Counted from the stretch's first letter, positions 25,512 to 34,672 are shown. The stretch is DNA of 64,000 nt from Clostridium sp. Marseille-P2415 (GCF_900155545.1 NZ_LT732526.1:3110013-3174012); one strand, 5' to 3'. A program made the numbers and translations. Notes: generated by a model from the letters alone, not told the origin.

Positions 25512-26294
25512 TCAGCCATCCATTCGCCTGATCAGATTTCTGTAGTTCTTTAATGCGGATTTGTCTGTAACCTCAACACCGGAATGATAGAAAACAATGG
25601 TTCCCTTCCCTTCCTCTAACGAATTCATATCCGTCAAAATTCTCTTTAAATTGTTAGCGGTGCCCGCACTTCCGTCAATAATATTTACCGATGGCGGCAG
25701 TAATTTTCGAAAGAAATCTTTATAGAAAGGAAAATGGGTACATCCCAAAACGACCGTTCCGTATTCGTTAAAATCATATGGCGCCAATTGTTCCTGTAAA
25801 TAGGGCAAGACAATATTCTCACGAAATTCAAAGCTTTCTGCAAATTGCACCAAGCCCGGAAGCGGCAGCCGGTCAACGATATGGTGGTTGTCCCATTTAT
25901 CGATCAGCTTCTGCAATTTTTCTTCCTTAAGGGTCAGGGCGGTCGCTGTTACCAAAATCCGTTTATTAATATCTTCGTTTCGCTCGACCGCAGGCTTAAT
26001 TGCAGGCTCCATGCCGATAATCGGAATGCTGTACTTATCCCTTAACTCTTCGATTGCCACGCTTGTTGCCGTATTGCATGCGATCACGATGGCTTTTACC
26101 CCCTGACCGGCAATAAATTCGACCGCTTGGAATATACACTTTTTCACCTGCTCCTTTGGCTTAGAACCATACGGAACATTTAACGTATCGGCATAATATA
26201 AATAATCTTCTCCGGGCAGTACTCTAAGAGCCTCATGCAAAACCGTAATGCCCCCGACACCAGAATCAAAAAAGCCTATCTTCATAACATTCAT
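25512..26294 (-). CDS. murI: Glutamate racemase
   Basis: Makes D-glutamate for peptidoglycan by cofactor-independent racemisation. IGFFDSGVGGITVLHEA (catalytic Asp region), IACNTATS (first Cys) and VLGCTHFPFY (second Cys, with GCTH) are all present in the 260-residue protein. Start choice is uncertain: ATG at 26294 or three codons later (MKIGFFD), both close to AAGGAAAAGGA. It stands between an effector-binding-domain gene and cooS, all in one direction with short gaps, so it may share a transcript. Confidence 0.95.
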   Translation of the reverse strand: MNVMKIGFFDSGVGGITVLHEALRVLPGEDYLYYADTLNVPYGSKPKEQVKKCIFQAVEFIAGQGVKAIVIACNTATSVAIEELRDKYSIPIIGMEPAIKPAVERNEDINKRILVTATALTLKEEKLQKLIDKWDNHHIVDRLPLPGLVQFAESFEFRENIVLPYLQEQLAPYDFNEYGTVVLGCTHFPFYKDFFRKLLPPSVNIIDGSAGTANNLKRILTDMNSLEEGKGTIVFYHSGVEVTDKSALKNYRNLIRRMDG

Positions 26295-26324
26295 TCCTTT
26301 TCCTTGATTTCCGGGATGATCCGG

Positions 26325-26849
26325 TCATCCTATTTTCCTTACGGGCATCTGCCAGTCAAGAACCACCTGCTCCGCACCGCTTTCAAGAGGATCGCAGAAT
26401 CTGCTGACCGAGTAAAACTCCACCCAGTAAAAATCTTCATGATCAGGCATAAAACCGTTTTTCTGCACCATATTGGATATAAGAGCATATGCATTGCCGA
26501 TTATATCGTTAAGATCTTTTGCACCGATCTGTGCCTTAACAATTGTTCCGCCTTTGATAATCCTGCCGGTCATGCCCTCCGGTATGGGAGTTCCCACCTT
26601 AAAATACTTCCCGACAATGTAAGTATCACCAAGCCCTGCATCCGACGAAAAACCGGTCATATAGCCAAGGCCGATACAACCATCCATGCCGGCCTGACAA
26701 TCCTTTTGTTCGTATAGCTTTTTATCAAATCCCTGCTCCCAGAAAACTCCCCATAGTTCGTTGGTCGTGACTCCATAGTCCCTGCTGCTGATGCCGATTA
26801 AGAGTACGTCTTCCGTATCCTCATATTCCAGTTTTAAAAGCTCTGCCAT
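26325..26849 (-). CDS. GyrI-like / AraC effector-binding-domain protein
   Basis: A free-standing 174-residue small-molecule-binding domain. VLLIGISSRD, LGYMTGFSSD, YIVGKYFKVGTPIPEGM and WVEFY are typical of the GyrI-like/SOUL-type fold that binds hydrophobic ligands in AraC or MerR regulators. There is no DNA-binding domain here. AGGAG seven bases before 26849 sets the start; the frame is open 13 codons further. It lies between hydE and murI with 69- and 30-base gaps. Its role is unknown. Confidence 0.7.
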   Translation of the reverse strand: MAELLKLEYEDTEDVLLIGISSRDYGVTTNELWGVFWEQGFDKKLYEQKDCQAGMDGCIGLGYMTGFSSDAGLGDTYIVGKYFKVGTPIPEGMTGRIIKGGTIVKAQIGAKDLNDIIGNAYALISNMVQKNGFMPDHEDFYWVEFYSVSRFCDPLESGAEQVVLDWQMPVRKIG

Positions 26850-26918
26850 AATTTTTCTCCTATGTTTGGTCAAAGCGGATATTCGCAATCCGATTCGCTG
26901 CTTGATAAGGTTAAAATG

Positions 26919-27974
26919 TTAATCTGCATGAATGATGTCTTCCATGAAATCGCCCCTTTTTTCTACTACGTTATAACCAATGGAGGCAACGCGGTTTCTT
27001 AAGCAGACATTGCACTCCGCTGCTTCTTCCCCGGTACATATCTTATTATCATACAGTTCATATTTTTTCCTGACACCAACCGGCGATAAATTCGGCATCA
27101 GCACATTGGAACCTGATAAGATTCCTTTTTCCCTTCCCTTTGGATCAAGGGTTCCCAGAGCTGTGGTTGACGGCAACAGCGCATTGGGAAGCATCAGCCT
27201 TAAAATACCGATCAGGAACAGGGTGAGGTCGATACTTCCTGCCGGGAAACCGGCAAACCGGGTATCCTTATGAGGAATAAAGGGCCCTATGCCAACCATC
27301 TGAGGAGACAGTTCATAAATAAACAGCAGATCCTCTGCCAGACATTCGGCGGTCTGGTAAGGAGATCCAACCATAAATCCGGTACCAACCTGGTATCCGA
27401 TCTTTTTTAAATTTCTTAAACAGTTTTTCCGGTTTTCCAGAGACAGGGAATGGGGGTGAAGCAGCGAATAATGCTCATCGTTTGCCGTTTCATGCCGAAG
27501 TAAGTAACGGTTGGCCCCGGCTTCATAATATTTTAAATACTGGCCGTAGCTTTTTTCTCCGATGGAAAGCGTAATCGCGCAGTCCGGGTATCCTTCCCGG
27601 ATGTTTCCTATAATATCCACCAGGATCTCATCTGTAAATGCATGATCTTCGCCGCCTTGAAGCACAAAGGTCCGAAACCCCAATTCATACCCGTTTTTAC
27701 AGCAGGATAGAATTTCCTCCTTGCTCAGCCGGTAGCGGTCCGCATTTTTGTTGCTCCTTCTTATCCCACAGTAGTAGCAGTCATTCTTACAATAATTCGT
27801 AAATTCAATCAGGCCTCTGATGTAGATTTCCTTTTCAAAGTATTTCTCACTCAATGACCTGGCCAGGGAAAACAGATATTCACTGGCTTCCTTATCATAA
27901 TTCTCCAGCAGATAAGTAAATTCACCTTTTTCCAGTACATGAGTCCGGTATAGTTTATCAATCAGGTTTTTCAT
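26919..27974 (-). CDS. hydE: [FeFe]-hydrogenase maturation radical SAM protein HydE
   Basis: A radical SAM enzyme that acts with HydG and HydF to build the two-iron subcluster of [FeFe] hydrogenase. The 351-residue protein has the SAM cluster motif NYCKNDCYYCGIRR (CX3CX2C, about 62-75), FVLQGGED, LSIGEKSYG, RHETAND and the C-terminal CTGEEAAECNVCLRNR cysteine group that can hold a second cluster. HydF, HydG and the hydrogenase are not in the window. It heads a run of four minus-strand genes ending with cooS. Confidence 0.93.
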   Translation of the reverse strand: MKNLIDKLYRTHVLEKGEFTYLLENYDKEASEYLFSLARSLSEKYFEKEIYIRGLIEFTNYCKNDCYYCGIRRSNKNADRYRLSKEEILSCCKNGYELGFRTFVLQGGEDHAFTDEILVDIIGNIREGYPDCAITLSIGEKSYGQYLKYYEAGANRYLLRHETANDEHYSLLHPHSLSLENRKNCLRNLKKIGYQVGTGFMVGSPYQTAECLAEDLLFIYELSPQMVGIGPFIPHKDTRFAGFPAGSIDLTLFLIGILRLMLPNALLPSTTALGTLDPKGREKGILSGSNVLMPNLSPVGVRKKYELYDNKICTGEEAAECNVCLRNRVASIGYNVVEKRGDFMEDIIHAD

Positions 27975-28105
27975 ATTCTTCTACTCCTTGTTTTTGGCCG
28001 CAGCTTCTGCCTGGTTTTCAAACTTTTTCGTGACTGCCATAATTTTCTTTAAGATTTTACATTGACCCTATTGCTTCGTAAAATTCAGTTCTTAAGAAAA
28101 AACAT

Positions 28106-28140
28106 AAGACGGCAGAATAATAAGCTTATTCTACCATCTT
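28106..28140 (-). terminator. Terminator of the VOC-family gene
   Basis: AAGACGGCAGAATAA pairs with TTATTCTACCATCTT; on the minus strand the stem is followed by ATGTTTTTTC. It lies between the VOC gene and hydE. Confidence 0.75.
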
Positions 28141-28188
28141 ATAAAAGATTGTGAAAGAATATTTTTTTAACAATTTCTTCTATTTTAA

Positions 28189-28554
28189 TTATTCAAGATT
28201 CTCTATCAGCTGGATTCTCATGCCATTGGGGTCTTTGATGAAGAAAAATCTGGTTCTGGGATTTGGCTGCATTGGTTCTCCGATAACAGCTATGCCTTTC
28301 TCTTTTACCATAGAAAGTGCATTTTCAAGAGATTCTACCTCAAATCCCCAGCTAATATCTTCTCCGATATCCGTTTCCCGGCTTTCACCGCCGCATATCA
28401 GCTCAATTTTTGTTTCTCCGCTGCCTAAAAATGCAATCTCAATACCAGGTCCGGCCGAAAAACGGCTGACTACCGGAAGGCCTATGATTTCTTTATAAAA
28501 CTTTATTGATTCCTCTAAATCCACGACTCTTAATGTGCTTAAGCAAAACTTCAT
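28189..28554 (-). CDS. Glyoxalase/VOC-family protein
   Basis: A 121-residue single VOC domain: MKFCLSTLRVVDLEESIKFY opens the first beta-alpha-beta-beta-beta unit and FIKDPNGMRIQLIENLE closes the second. Metal ligands expected for lactoylglutathione lyases appear as the early region plus Glu in the final IQLIE strand. Substrate is unknown. AGGAGG precedes the start at 28554. It is a single-gene unit with its own terminator. Confidence 0.85.
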   Translation of the reverse strand: MKFCLSTLRVVDLEESIKFYKEIIGLPVVSRFSAGPGIEIAFLGSGETKIELICGGESRETDIGEDISWGFEVESLENALSMVKEKGIAVIGEPMQPNPRTRFFFIKDPNGMRIQLIENLE

Positions 28555-28681
28555 TGATTTTCCTCCTGAAATATACATTGATTCTCTCAATCATAATAAT
28601 ATATTATACGCTCTTTCCTCGAAATCAGCAATGACACAATACGAGAGTCAAAGCTTTTTTAATAAGTTTTATTAAGAAAAA

Positions 28682-28705
28682 AGAGTGCCCGGAATAAAGC
28701 ACTCT
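28682..28705 (-). terminator. Terminator of the sugar-acid operon
   Basis: AGAGTGC pairs with GCACTCT; on the minus strand the stem runs into TTTTTTCTTAAT. It is 72 bases beyond the stop of the DapA-type aldolase, the last gene of that operon. Confidence 0.75.
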
Positions 28706-28776
28706 CATCCTGTCTATGTATTCTTTTTAAGAACAGCAGATTGCACCAAAGGGAACCTGTCCGCTGCTTTTTACAT

Positions 28777-29682
28777 TCAGTGATCCGTTAGCTTCTTATA
28801 TTCATCAATCACATGATCCATTAATTTCCCTGCATTCTTATAGATTTCCTCCTCCAACTGGTCAAACGGAAAAATGGCCTTCGGCGAAATATCCACCCCT
28901 CTTTGAATCATCAGTTTCTTAAATAGAAGTGAGAAGTTGGAATCCATGTCATAAAGCGGCATTAATTGGTGGATCAGATAAGACAGCTTCATGGAACGGT
29001 CAAAATCCTTTTCATTGGCTGCTCTTACCAGATCACTCCAGATTTCCGGCACAATGTTTGACAGTCCTCCGATGCAGCCGTTTCCGCCGGAGGAAATGTT
29101 GTACAGAAATTGATCATCAAAACCGGAATAAGCCAGAAACGGATGTGCGCCGGCCTCCAGGCAGATCAGATTTGTGTGGTTTGGCTCTGCAACGGAATCT
29201 TTTAAACCAACGATATTCTGATTCGCTTCCAGCAGTTTCTTTACAGTTTTCGGGGCAATGGAATGCCCTGTTCTCGCAGGAAAATTGTAAATGTACAGAT
29301 CTCCTTTTACGCATTTTGCCAGCGTATCGTAAAAAATGAACAGCTTTTCCTGATCCAGCCCATAGTAGTATGGCCCGATTACCATTGGTGCTGCATATCC
29401 CATGGAATAGATTTCATTGGAAAGCTCCACGGTCTCTTCAAAATTGGTGCTTCCGGTACCTGCGTACAATTCTACGCGTCCATTGGTATATTCTGCGTAA
29501 AACCGGAAGAAATCGGATTTTTCCTTTTTGGAAAGCCCGGTAAATTCCCCAGTGGAGCCAAGCACCAGAATTCCATCCACTCCTCCTTCAATCAAAAAAT
29601 CGATTACCTTTTTATTCGCCTCATAATCCGGCTTTTCGTGCTTATCAAAAACAGTTACGACCGGAGTAATAATTTTATACAT
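28777..29682 (-). CDS. DapA-family aldolase, probably 2-keto-3-deoxy sugar-acid aldolase
   Basis: A 301-residue class I aldolase of the dihydrodipicolinate synthase/N-acetylneuraminate lyase family. GVDGILVLGSTGEFTGLS (phosphate/carboxylate loop), YIYNFPARTGHSI (catalytic Tyr) and IVGLKDSVAEP (Schiff-base Lys) are visible. Because it follows a GntP permease and an IlvD/EDD dehydratase, splitting a 2-keto-3-deoxy acid into pyruvate and an aldehyde is more likely than lysine synthesis. AAAGGA lies upstream of the start at 29682; an upstream in-frame extension of 17 codons has no site. Confidence 0.88.
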   Translation of the reverse strand: MYKIITPVVTVFDKHEKPDYEANKKVIDFLIEGGVDGILVLGSTGEFTGLSKKEKSDFFRFYAEYTNGRVELYAGTGSTNFEETVELSNEIYSMGYAAPMVIGPYYYGLDQEKLFIFYDTLAKCVKGDLYIYNFPARTGHSIAPKTVKKLLEANQNIVGLKDSVAEPNHTNLICLEAGAHPFLAYSGFDDQFLYNISSGGNGCIGGLSNIVPEIWSDLVRAANEKDFDRSMKLSYLIHQLMPLYDMDSNFSLLFKKLMIQRGVDISPKAIFPFDQLEEEIYKNAGKLMDHVIDEYKKLTDH

Positions 29683-29707
29683 AATTTGTTTTCCTTTCTC
29701 CCAAAAT

Positions 29708-30967
29708 TTACCCAACGATCCGCAGCACACCATAAACCAAAACTGCTGCAGCTACCATTACAAGTCCATTTAAGGATTCATATCCAATTAATTTCAAGCG
29801 CTCACGGATTTCCATATTCAATGCGCCGGCACTCACATGGAAAAACGAGCCATGGGGAAGCCCGTCAAAAACAAAGCTTCCGGTATGTGTCATCACTGCC
29901 GCTGCGATCGCAGAAATCCCGCTCATCATGACCGTTGGCCCGAAAATCTGGCTTCCCAGAGTTGTTCCGGCGGTTGAGGATGCAGTGGCTGCTCCCATTA
30001 ACATACCGGATATTGGGGCTAACAGAAAGCCTGGCAGGCCCACAAGCTCGATTCCCTGAATGATGACATCCTTTAGACTGGAGTTGGAAATAATACCGGC
30101 TAAAGTTCCCGTTCCCACCAGAAGCATGGCAACTCCACTCATCTTTTTTAGTCCTGAGGAAAGGTAGGAACAGGTATATTTTCCTTTTTTCATGGCAAGA
30201 ATGCCCGCGATTCCCCCAACGGGCAATGCAACCAGCGGATCAATAGTGATCCCGCAGATTGGCCTTAACAGTAAAAGCAGAATGGTCACCAACGGCCCGG
30301 TAACCGCTCCTGCCAGGCCAGGCAGTTCATTTTCCGGCACATTTTCCTCCACATGTTCAAAATCGGAGCCTTTATGTATCAAAGCACGTGAAAGAAATGC
30401 TGTCGTAATCAATGCAGCCACTGCCGGAACGATCCCTGCCATCATGGCCGATGTCAATGGAATGCCAAAGGCCTCGGACGCTGCAATCGCATTGGGGTTC
30501 GGGCTCATGACATTTCCAGCCTTCACACCGCCGACCAGCGCCATTAAAATACCAAGCTTTTTAAAACCGGAACGCTTTGCCAGTTGAATTGCAATCGGCG
30601 CTACTGTAATAAGTGCCACATCCCCAAAAACTCCAACGGCGGTTAAGCACCATGTTGCAAGCATCATGGCGATCAGGCTGCGCTTGCTCCCCATCTTTTT
30701 TATAATCGTTTCTGCGATGCGGGCAGCCGCACCGGTCTCAATGAGCACACCGGCTAAAATGCCGGCAGTCACAATTCTTACAATCGCGGAAACGATCCCC
30801 TGAACCCCTGTGATCATGCAGCTCACGGTACCCGCTAAACCCGCACCTCCAAAAATACCGCCAAAAATGGCGCCGAAAATCATGGCATAGGTTGGCTCCA
30901 CTTTTTTTAAGATCAGAATGATTGCAATTACAAGAGCCAGGATCGCACCGAAAGCAGAAATCTCCAT
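29708..30967 (-). CDS. GntP-family gluconate/sugar-acid permease
   Basis: A 419-residue secondary carrier with about 12 hydrophobic segments. AIFGGIFGGAGLAGTVSCMITGVQGIV-type repeats, NVMSPNPNAIAASEAFG and SSTAGTTLGSQIFGPTV match the GntP/DsdX family of gluconate-proton symporters. It would bring in the acid that the next gene upstream dehydrates; the two genes are 12 bases apart. ATG at 30967 has AAGGAGG seven bases upstream, better spaced than the ATG two codons earlier. Confidence 0.9.
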   Translation of the reverse strand: MEISAFGAILALVIAIILILKKVEPTYAMIFGAIFGGIFGGAGLAGTVSCMITGVQGIVSAIVRIVTAGILAGVLIETGAAARIAETIIKKMGSKRSLIAMMLATWCLTAVGVFGDVALITVAPIAIQLAKRSGFKKLGILMALVGGVKAGNVMSPNPNAIAASEAFGIPLTSAMMAGIVPAVAALITTAFLSRALIHKGSDFEHVEENVPENELPGLAGAVTGPLVTILLLLLRPICGITIDPLVALPVGGIAGILAMKKGKYTCSYLSSGLKKMSGVAMLLVGTGTLAGIISNSSLKDVIIQGIELVGLPGFLLAPISGMLMGAATASSTAGTTLGSQIFGPTVMMSGISAIAAAVMTHTGSFVFDGLPHGSFFHVSAGALNMEIRERLKLIGYESLNGLVMVAAAVLVYGVLRIVG

Positions 30968-30979
30968 CTCCATACCTCC

Positions 30980-32662
30980 TTACAGACTGTCATATTTTAA
31001 AATTGCGCCCTCTGACCCGGATGCCGCAATTTTACAATAAAGACCTAAGTACCCCCGTTTAAATTTCGGTTCCGGACGTTTCCACTCTTTTAAACGGTCT
31101 GCAATCTCCTCTTCGCTGACCAGCAGATCGATGCTGCGCTTTTCCACATCAATTTCTATCCTGTCGCCGTCTTTTACGATTGCGATCACACCGCCCTCTG
31201 CCGCCTCTGGTGAAATATGGCCTACGAAACATCCATTGTTGGTACCGCTGAAGCGCCCATCTGTGATCAGGGCCGTTGTTTTAGAAAGTCCGCGCCCATA
31301 TAAATACTTCATGGCTTTATACATTTCACGCATACCCGGACCGCCCTTCGGGCCTTCATACCGGATGACTACCACATGTCCATCCCGTATTTTCCCTTCC
31401 AGGATCGCTTCTTCTGCTTCCTCTTCTGAATCAAAGCAGATGGCTTCTCCTATAAAATGATGAAGGCTTTCATCAAAAGCTCCCGGTTTTGTAATACCGG
31501 AATCCGGAGCCAGATTTCCGCGGAGCACAGCCACGCCTCCCTGATATCCGAATGGATCATCCATGGTTTTCACAACCTTGCGGTCCTCCGGATACTGATA
31601 TACATGGTCCTTTATATTTTCGGCCACGGTATGAGCGGTAACTGTCATCTCGTCAACTGCGATGATCGGCTGCATTTCCTCCAACAGCTTTATCACGCCG
31701 CCTGCCCGGTAAAAATCAATCATATTGTATTCGGAAGCCGGATTGATCTTAGCCAGCTGGGGTGTTACTCTCGAAAGCCGGTCAAATTCTTCCAGTACGT
31801 TCATATCCAGCTCTGCTTCATGAGCAATGGCCGTCAGATGCATGACCGCATTGGTGCTTCCGCTCATTGCGAGACATACTTTAATGGCATTTTGCAAGCT
31901 TTCCTTTGTAATGATCTGGCGGGCTGTAATATTCTTTTCCACCAGTTCCACAATCTTAATGCCGGTTTCTTCCGCAATGGCAAGGCGGGCTGCACCGGAA
32001 GCCGGGATGATGCCTCCATCCGGAAGGGTCATACCAAGTGCTTCGGATAAAGAGCACATCGTATTCGCTGTTCCCAGATAAGAACAGGAACCACAGGTAG
32101 GACAGGCTAAATTCTCCAGTGATGTATATTCTTTTTCCGTGATCTTATTGGCGGAAAGCATGCCATACGCCTCGGTGCTGGAAGTCTGATCGGATTTACG
32201 CCCGTCAAACTCAATTCCCCCCTCCATCGGGCCGCCGGGAAGTAAAATGCAGGGAATATCAAGGCGCGCAGCTGCCATCAGCATCCCCGGAACAATCTTG
32301 TCACAGGAACCAAGAAGCACGATTCCGTCAAACAGATTGATCTGTGCCATGGATTCAACCGAATTGGCGATGATCTCCCTTGACGGAAGGATAAAGTGCA
32401 TGCCATCATGCCCCTGTCCCATACCGTCACACCCACCGATCACACCAAATTCCACCGGAGTGCCGCCTGCACGGTAAATTCCGTCCTTCACACGCTGTGC
32501 GACCTGCCGCAGATTATAATGTCCCGGCACGCACTCACTCCATGCATTTGCAATACCGATCATGGGACGCTTTAAATCTTCTGTTGTAAACCCCATTGAC
32601 TTATAAGTAGCTCTGTAATACTGATTCTGAAGCCCGCATAGTATTTTTTTGCTTCTTTCCAT
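30980..32662 (-). CDS. IlvD/EDD-family dehydratase, likely sugar-acid dehydratase
   Basis: An Fe-S dehydratase of 560 residues. The cluster cysteines are in LLGSCDKIVPG and ACPTCGSCSYLGTANTM; GGCDGMGQGHDGMHFILPSRE and TDGRFSGTNNG are family hallmarks. The family includes dihydroxy-acid dehydratase (IlvD) and sugar-acid dehydratases. Its partners here (GntP permease, DapA-type aldolase, IclR regulator) and the absence of other branched-chain genes favour removal of water from an aldonic acid such as gluconate, xylonate or arabinonate. First gene of the three-gene operon. Confidence 0.88.
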   Translation of the reverse strand: MERSKKILCGLQNQYYRATYKSMGFTTEDLKRPMIGIANAWSECVPGHYNLRQVAQRVKDGIYRAGGTPVEFGVIGGCDGMGQGHDGMHFILPSREIIANSVESMAQINLFDGIVLLGSCDKIVPGMLMAAARLDIPCILLPGGPMEGGIEFDGRKSDQTSSTEAYGMLSANKITEKEYTSLENLACPTCGSCSYLGTANTMCSLSEALGMTLPDGGIIPASGAARLAIAEETGIKIVELVEKNITARQIITKESLQNAIKVCLAMSGSTNAVMHLTAIAHEAELDMNVLEEFDRLSRVTPQLAKINPASEYNMIDFYRAGGVIKLLEEMQPIIAVDEMTVTAHTVAENIKDHVYQYPEDRKVVKTMDDPFGYQGGVAVLRGNLAPDSGITKPGAFDESLHHFIGEAICFDSEEEAEEAILEGKIRDGHVVVIRYEGPKGGPGMREMYKAMKYLYGRGLSKTTALITDGRFSGTNNGCFVGHISPEAAEGGVIAIVKDGDRIEIDVEKRSIDLLVSEEEIADRLKEWKRPEPKFKRGYLGLYCKIAASGSEGAILKYDSL

Positions 32663-32819
32663 GATTTCCTTCTCCTTTTAATTAATTTTTATCATTTAAA
32701 AAATCTTTTTAAATAACCGCTTCTTTTAAACAGCCTTTCCCCAGTAAATTAATTGGCGGTACATAATAGACCATTTTCACGCTTCCGTCCTTTTCTCTTT
32801 GTTTTAGTATGTATATACG

Positions 32820-32880
32820 TACGCAGTATGTAAATGCGTATCGCACGTTATACATTATCACGCTCTAACGGTATTGTCAA
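32820..32880 (-). promoter_or_regulatory. Promoter and palindromic operator of the sugar-acid operon
   Basis: On the minus strand TTGACA (32875-32880), 17 bases, TAATGT (32852-32857). Just downstream, around +5 to +30, lies TACGCA-N9-TGCGTA (32820-32840), a perfect palindrome, with related GTACG/ACGTGC pieces on both sides. A repressor there would block elongation. The adjacent divergent IclR gene is the obvious candidate. The rest of the 32663-33027 gap has the 5' leader and the IclR promoter (TATAAT near 32990). Confidence 0.65.
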
Positions 32881-33027
32881 TAAAGGATATTAAAATGGAA
32901 CTGTTTTCGTCTGATTTAACATATTTCATTCTTGCTTTTTATACATGATTCACAAATAAATCGTATAGAATTCTTAATTGTCCTTTGATATAATAGAAAT
33001 AAATCAGAATGAATGAGGTGACGGTTT

Positions 33028-33807
33028 ATGCCATCAAATGAACATCGGCCAACAGAACGGGTTTTAGATATTCTTGAGTTATTATCAACAAACGGAAACG
33101 GAATGACGTTAACGGAATTATCAAAGGCCTTAAATGCTCCTAAAAGCAGCATTATGCCATTAGTACATACAATGACTTCGAGAAAATTCATTTATATGAA
33201 CCAGGAAAATTTAAAATACTTTATTGGCATTGCAGCATTTTCGGTAGGTTCTTCTTATACCAACCATATCGATGCACTTGAGTTCATCAAATCAGAAATG
33301 AAACACATTGTTTCGGAAAGCAATGAAACCTGCCAGTTAGGCATTCAAAACCAAAGCAATTTACTTTATATTGCCAAAGAGGATTCTGACGAACCAATTC
33401 GTCTGGTCTCTTATGTAGGAAAGCAGCTTCCACTTTATTGCACGGCAATCGGACGGGCAATCCTGGCAGATATGGAACCGGATGAAATCTACGCTTTATA
33501 TCCAGACGGACTAAAAGCATTTACCCCTCATACCATTACGGAATGGCCGCTTTTATTAGCGGAATTGAAAGAAACCCGTAAACGGGGCTATGCCATTGAA
33601 CACGAGGAATCCACCCCTGATGTCCACTGTGCCGGCATTTCTTTACGCAATAACGGGCATATATTCGCAGCCCTCAGCGTTTCGATTCCATCTTTCCGTT
33701 TTTCCGTGGAAAAGCTGGATTTCGTCATTCAGTTGCTGAAAGAATCAAAGAAAACACTGGAAACATCCTTTCAAAACTGCCACATCGATCTAAGCAGCCT
33801 TTCCTGA
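33028..33807 (+). CDS. IclR-family transcriptional regulator
   Basis: A 259-residue regulator with a winged helix (about 1-70; RVLDILELLSTNGNGMTLTELSKALNAP) and an IclR effector domain (about 75-250; QLPLYCTAIGRAILADM, RGYAIEHEESTPDVHCAGISLRN). Divergent from the dehydratase-permease-aldolase operon, whose promoter carries a TACGCA-N9-TGCGTA palindrome, so it most likely represses that operon until a sugar acid or keto-acid binds. GAGGTGA precedes the start. Confidence 0.92.
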   Translation: MPSNEHRPTERVLDILELLSTNGNGMTLTELSKALNAPKSSIMPLVHTMTSRKFIYMNQENLKYFIGIAAFSVGSSYTNHIDALEFIKSEMKHIVSESNETCQLGIQNQSNLLYIAKEDSDEPIRLVSYVGKQLPLYCTAIGRAILADMEPDEIYALYPDGLKAFTPHTITEWPLLLAELKETRKRGYAIEHEESTPDVHCAGISLRNNGHIFAALSVSIPSFRFSVEKLDFVIQLLKESKKTLETSFQNCHIDLSSLS

Positions 33808-33815
33808 CATTTTTT

Positions 33816-33844
33816 TTGATATAAAATAGACAAAATGTTATAAT
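33816..33844 (+). promoter_or_regulatory. Promoter of the GntR-deoC operon
   Basis: TTGATA (33816-33821), 17 bases, perfect TATAAT (33839-33844). The leader to the small upstream ORF at 33892 is about 40 bases. Confidence 0.7.
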
Positions 33845-33891
33845 GAAACTTAGGTCAAAAAAGAATTATGAAACAGGAGAAAGGAGAAGTT

Positions 33892-33915
33892 ATGAAATCA
33901 TCCGATGATGCATGA
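33892..33915 (+). other. Seven-codon upstream ORF overlapping the GntR start
   Basis: AAAGGAGAAGTT places a strong ribosome binding site before ATG at 33892, but that frame reads MKSSDDA and stops at TGA. The GntR frame begins inside it at 33905 (or 33908) with no separate site. The stop overlaps the start region, so translational coupling or a recent one-base indel near the start are both possible. Confidence 0.5.
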
Positions 33916-34654
33916 TTTTCATAATCACTTTAAAATGCGTAAAATTCCAGCTTATATGGTGATTCATGATTTAATAAAAAAGAAAATTCAGGATGGAACC
34001 TATCCTGTTTCTGAATTGCTTCCCACGGAACCAGAACTTGAAAAAATTTATAATGTAAGCCGCACCACCATAAGAAGCGCTATGGAAATGCTGAAGGAGG
34101 AGGGCCTGGTCGAAATTAAGCAGGGCAGAGGCACCATGGTGCTGGATCAGAGGACCATTCAGGATTTAAACAAAGTCACCTCGGTTACGGAGTCCTTAAA
34201 AAGACGCGGATTTGATGTTCGGACGAAAAGCATGTATATTGATATCATACATGCCGGTGAACAGCTTTTAAATGAACTTGATCTTAAATCCGGAGACTTG
34301 ATAGCCCGGATACAGCGGATTCAGCTCATCAATGAAAAGCCGATCGCTATCATGAAAAATTATATTCCTCATCAGCTTGTTCCTGACCTGGAACAGTTTA
34401 CAAATAAGTTCTCGGGATTATATGAATTTCTGGAAGAACATTATCATCTGGAGATCGATTCTGCAAATGATAAGATATTTGCGAAATCTGCAGATTTCGC
34501 CGAATCAGAAATGCTTGGTGTAAAACCGGGTACAGCGCTTCTTTGCATCCGCCGTATTTGTTATAAGGAAAAAGAGGCCATTTGTGTTGATGATGTCCGC
34601 ATACTTGGAGATCAGTATGAGCTCATGATTTCTATGAACGGACGGTATAAATAA
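33905..34654 (+). CDS. GntR/HutC-family transcriptional regulator upstream of deoC
   Basis: A 249-residue regulator: winged helix (about 12-75; YMVIHDLIKKKIQDGTYPV, YNVSRTTIRSAMEMLKEEGLV, KQGRGTMV) plus UTRA domain (about 95-240). It is followed 18 bases later by deoC and so likely senses a deoxyribose or related sugar phosphate. The annotated start has no clear ribosome site of its own because of the overlapping seven-codon ORF; the domain could also begin at MRKIPAY (33935). Confidence 0.88.
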   Translation: MMHDFHNHFKMRKIPAYMVIHDLIKKKIQDGTYPVSELLPTEPELEKIYNVSRTTIRSAMEMLKEEGLVEIKQGRGTMVLDQRTIQDLNKVTSVTESLKRRGFDVRTKSMYIDIIHAGEQLLNELDLKSGDLIARIQRIQLINEKPIAIMKNYIPHQLVPDLEQFTNKFSGLYEFLEEHYHLEIDSANDKIFAKSADFAESEMLGVKPGTALLCIRRICYKEKEAICVDDVRILGDQYELMISMNGRYK

Positions 34655-34672
34655 GATTGGGAGGGGAAAACC

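Noticed and set aside
30980-32662. Annotation as biosynthetic IlvD
   Set aside because: Neighbours are a gluconate-type permease, an aldolase and IclR, with no ilv or leu genes, so a sugar-acid dehydratase fits better, though the family alone cannot decide.
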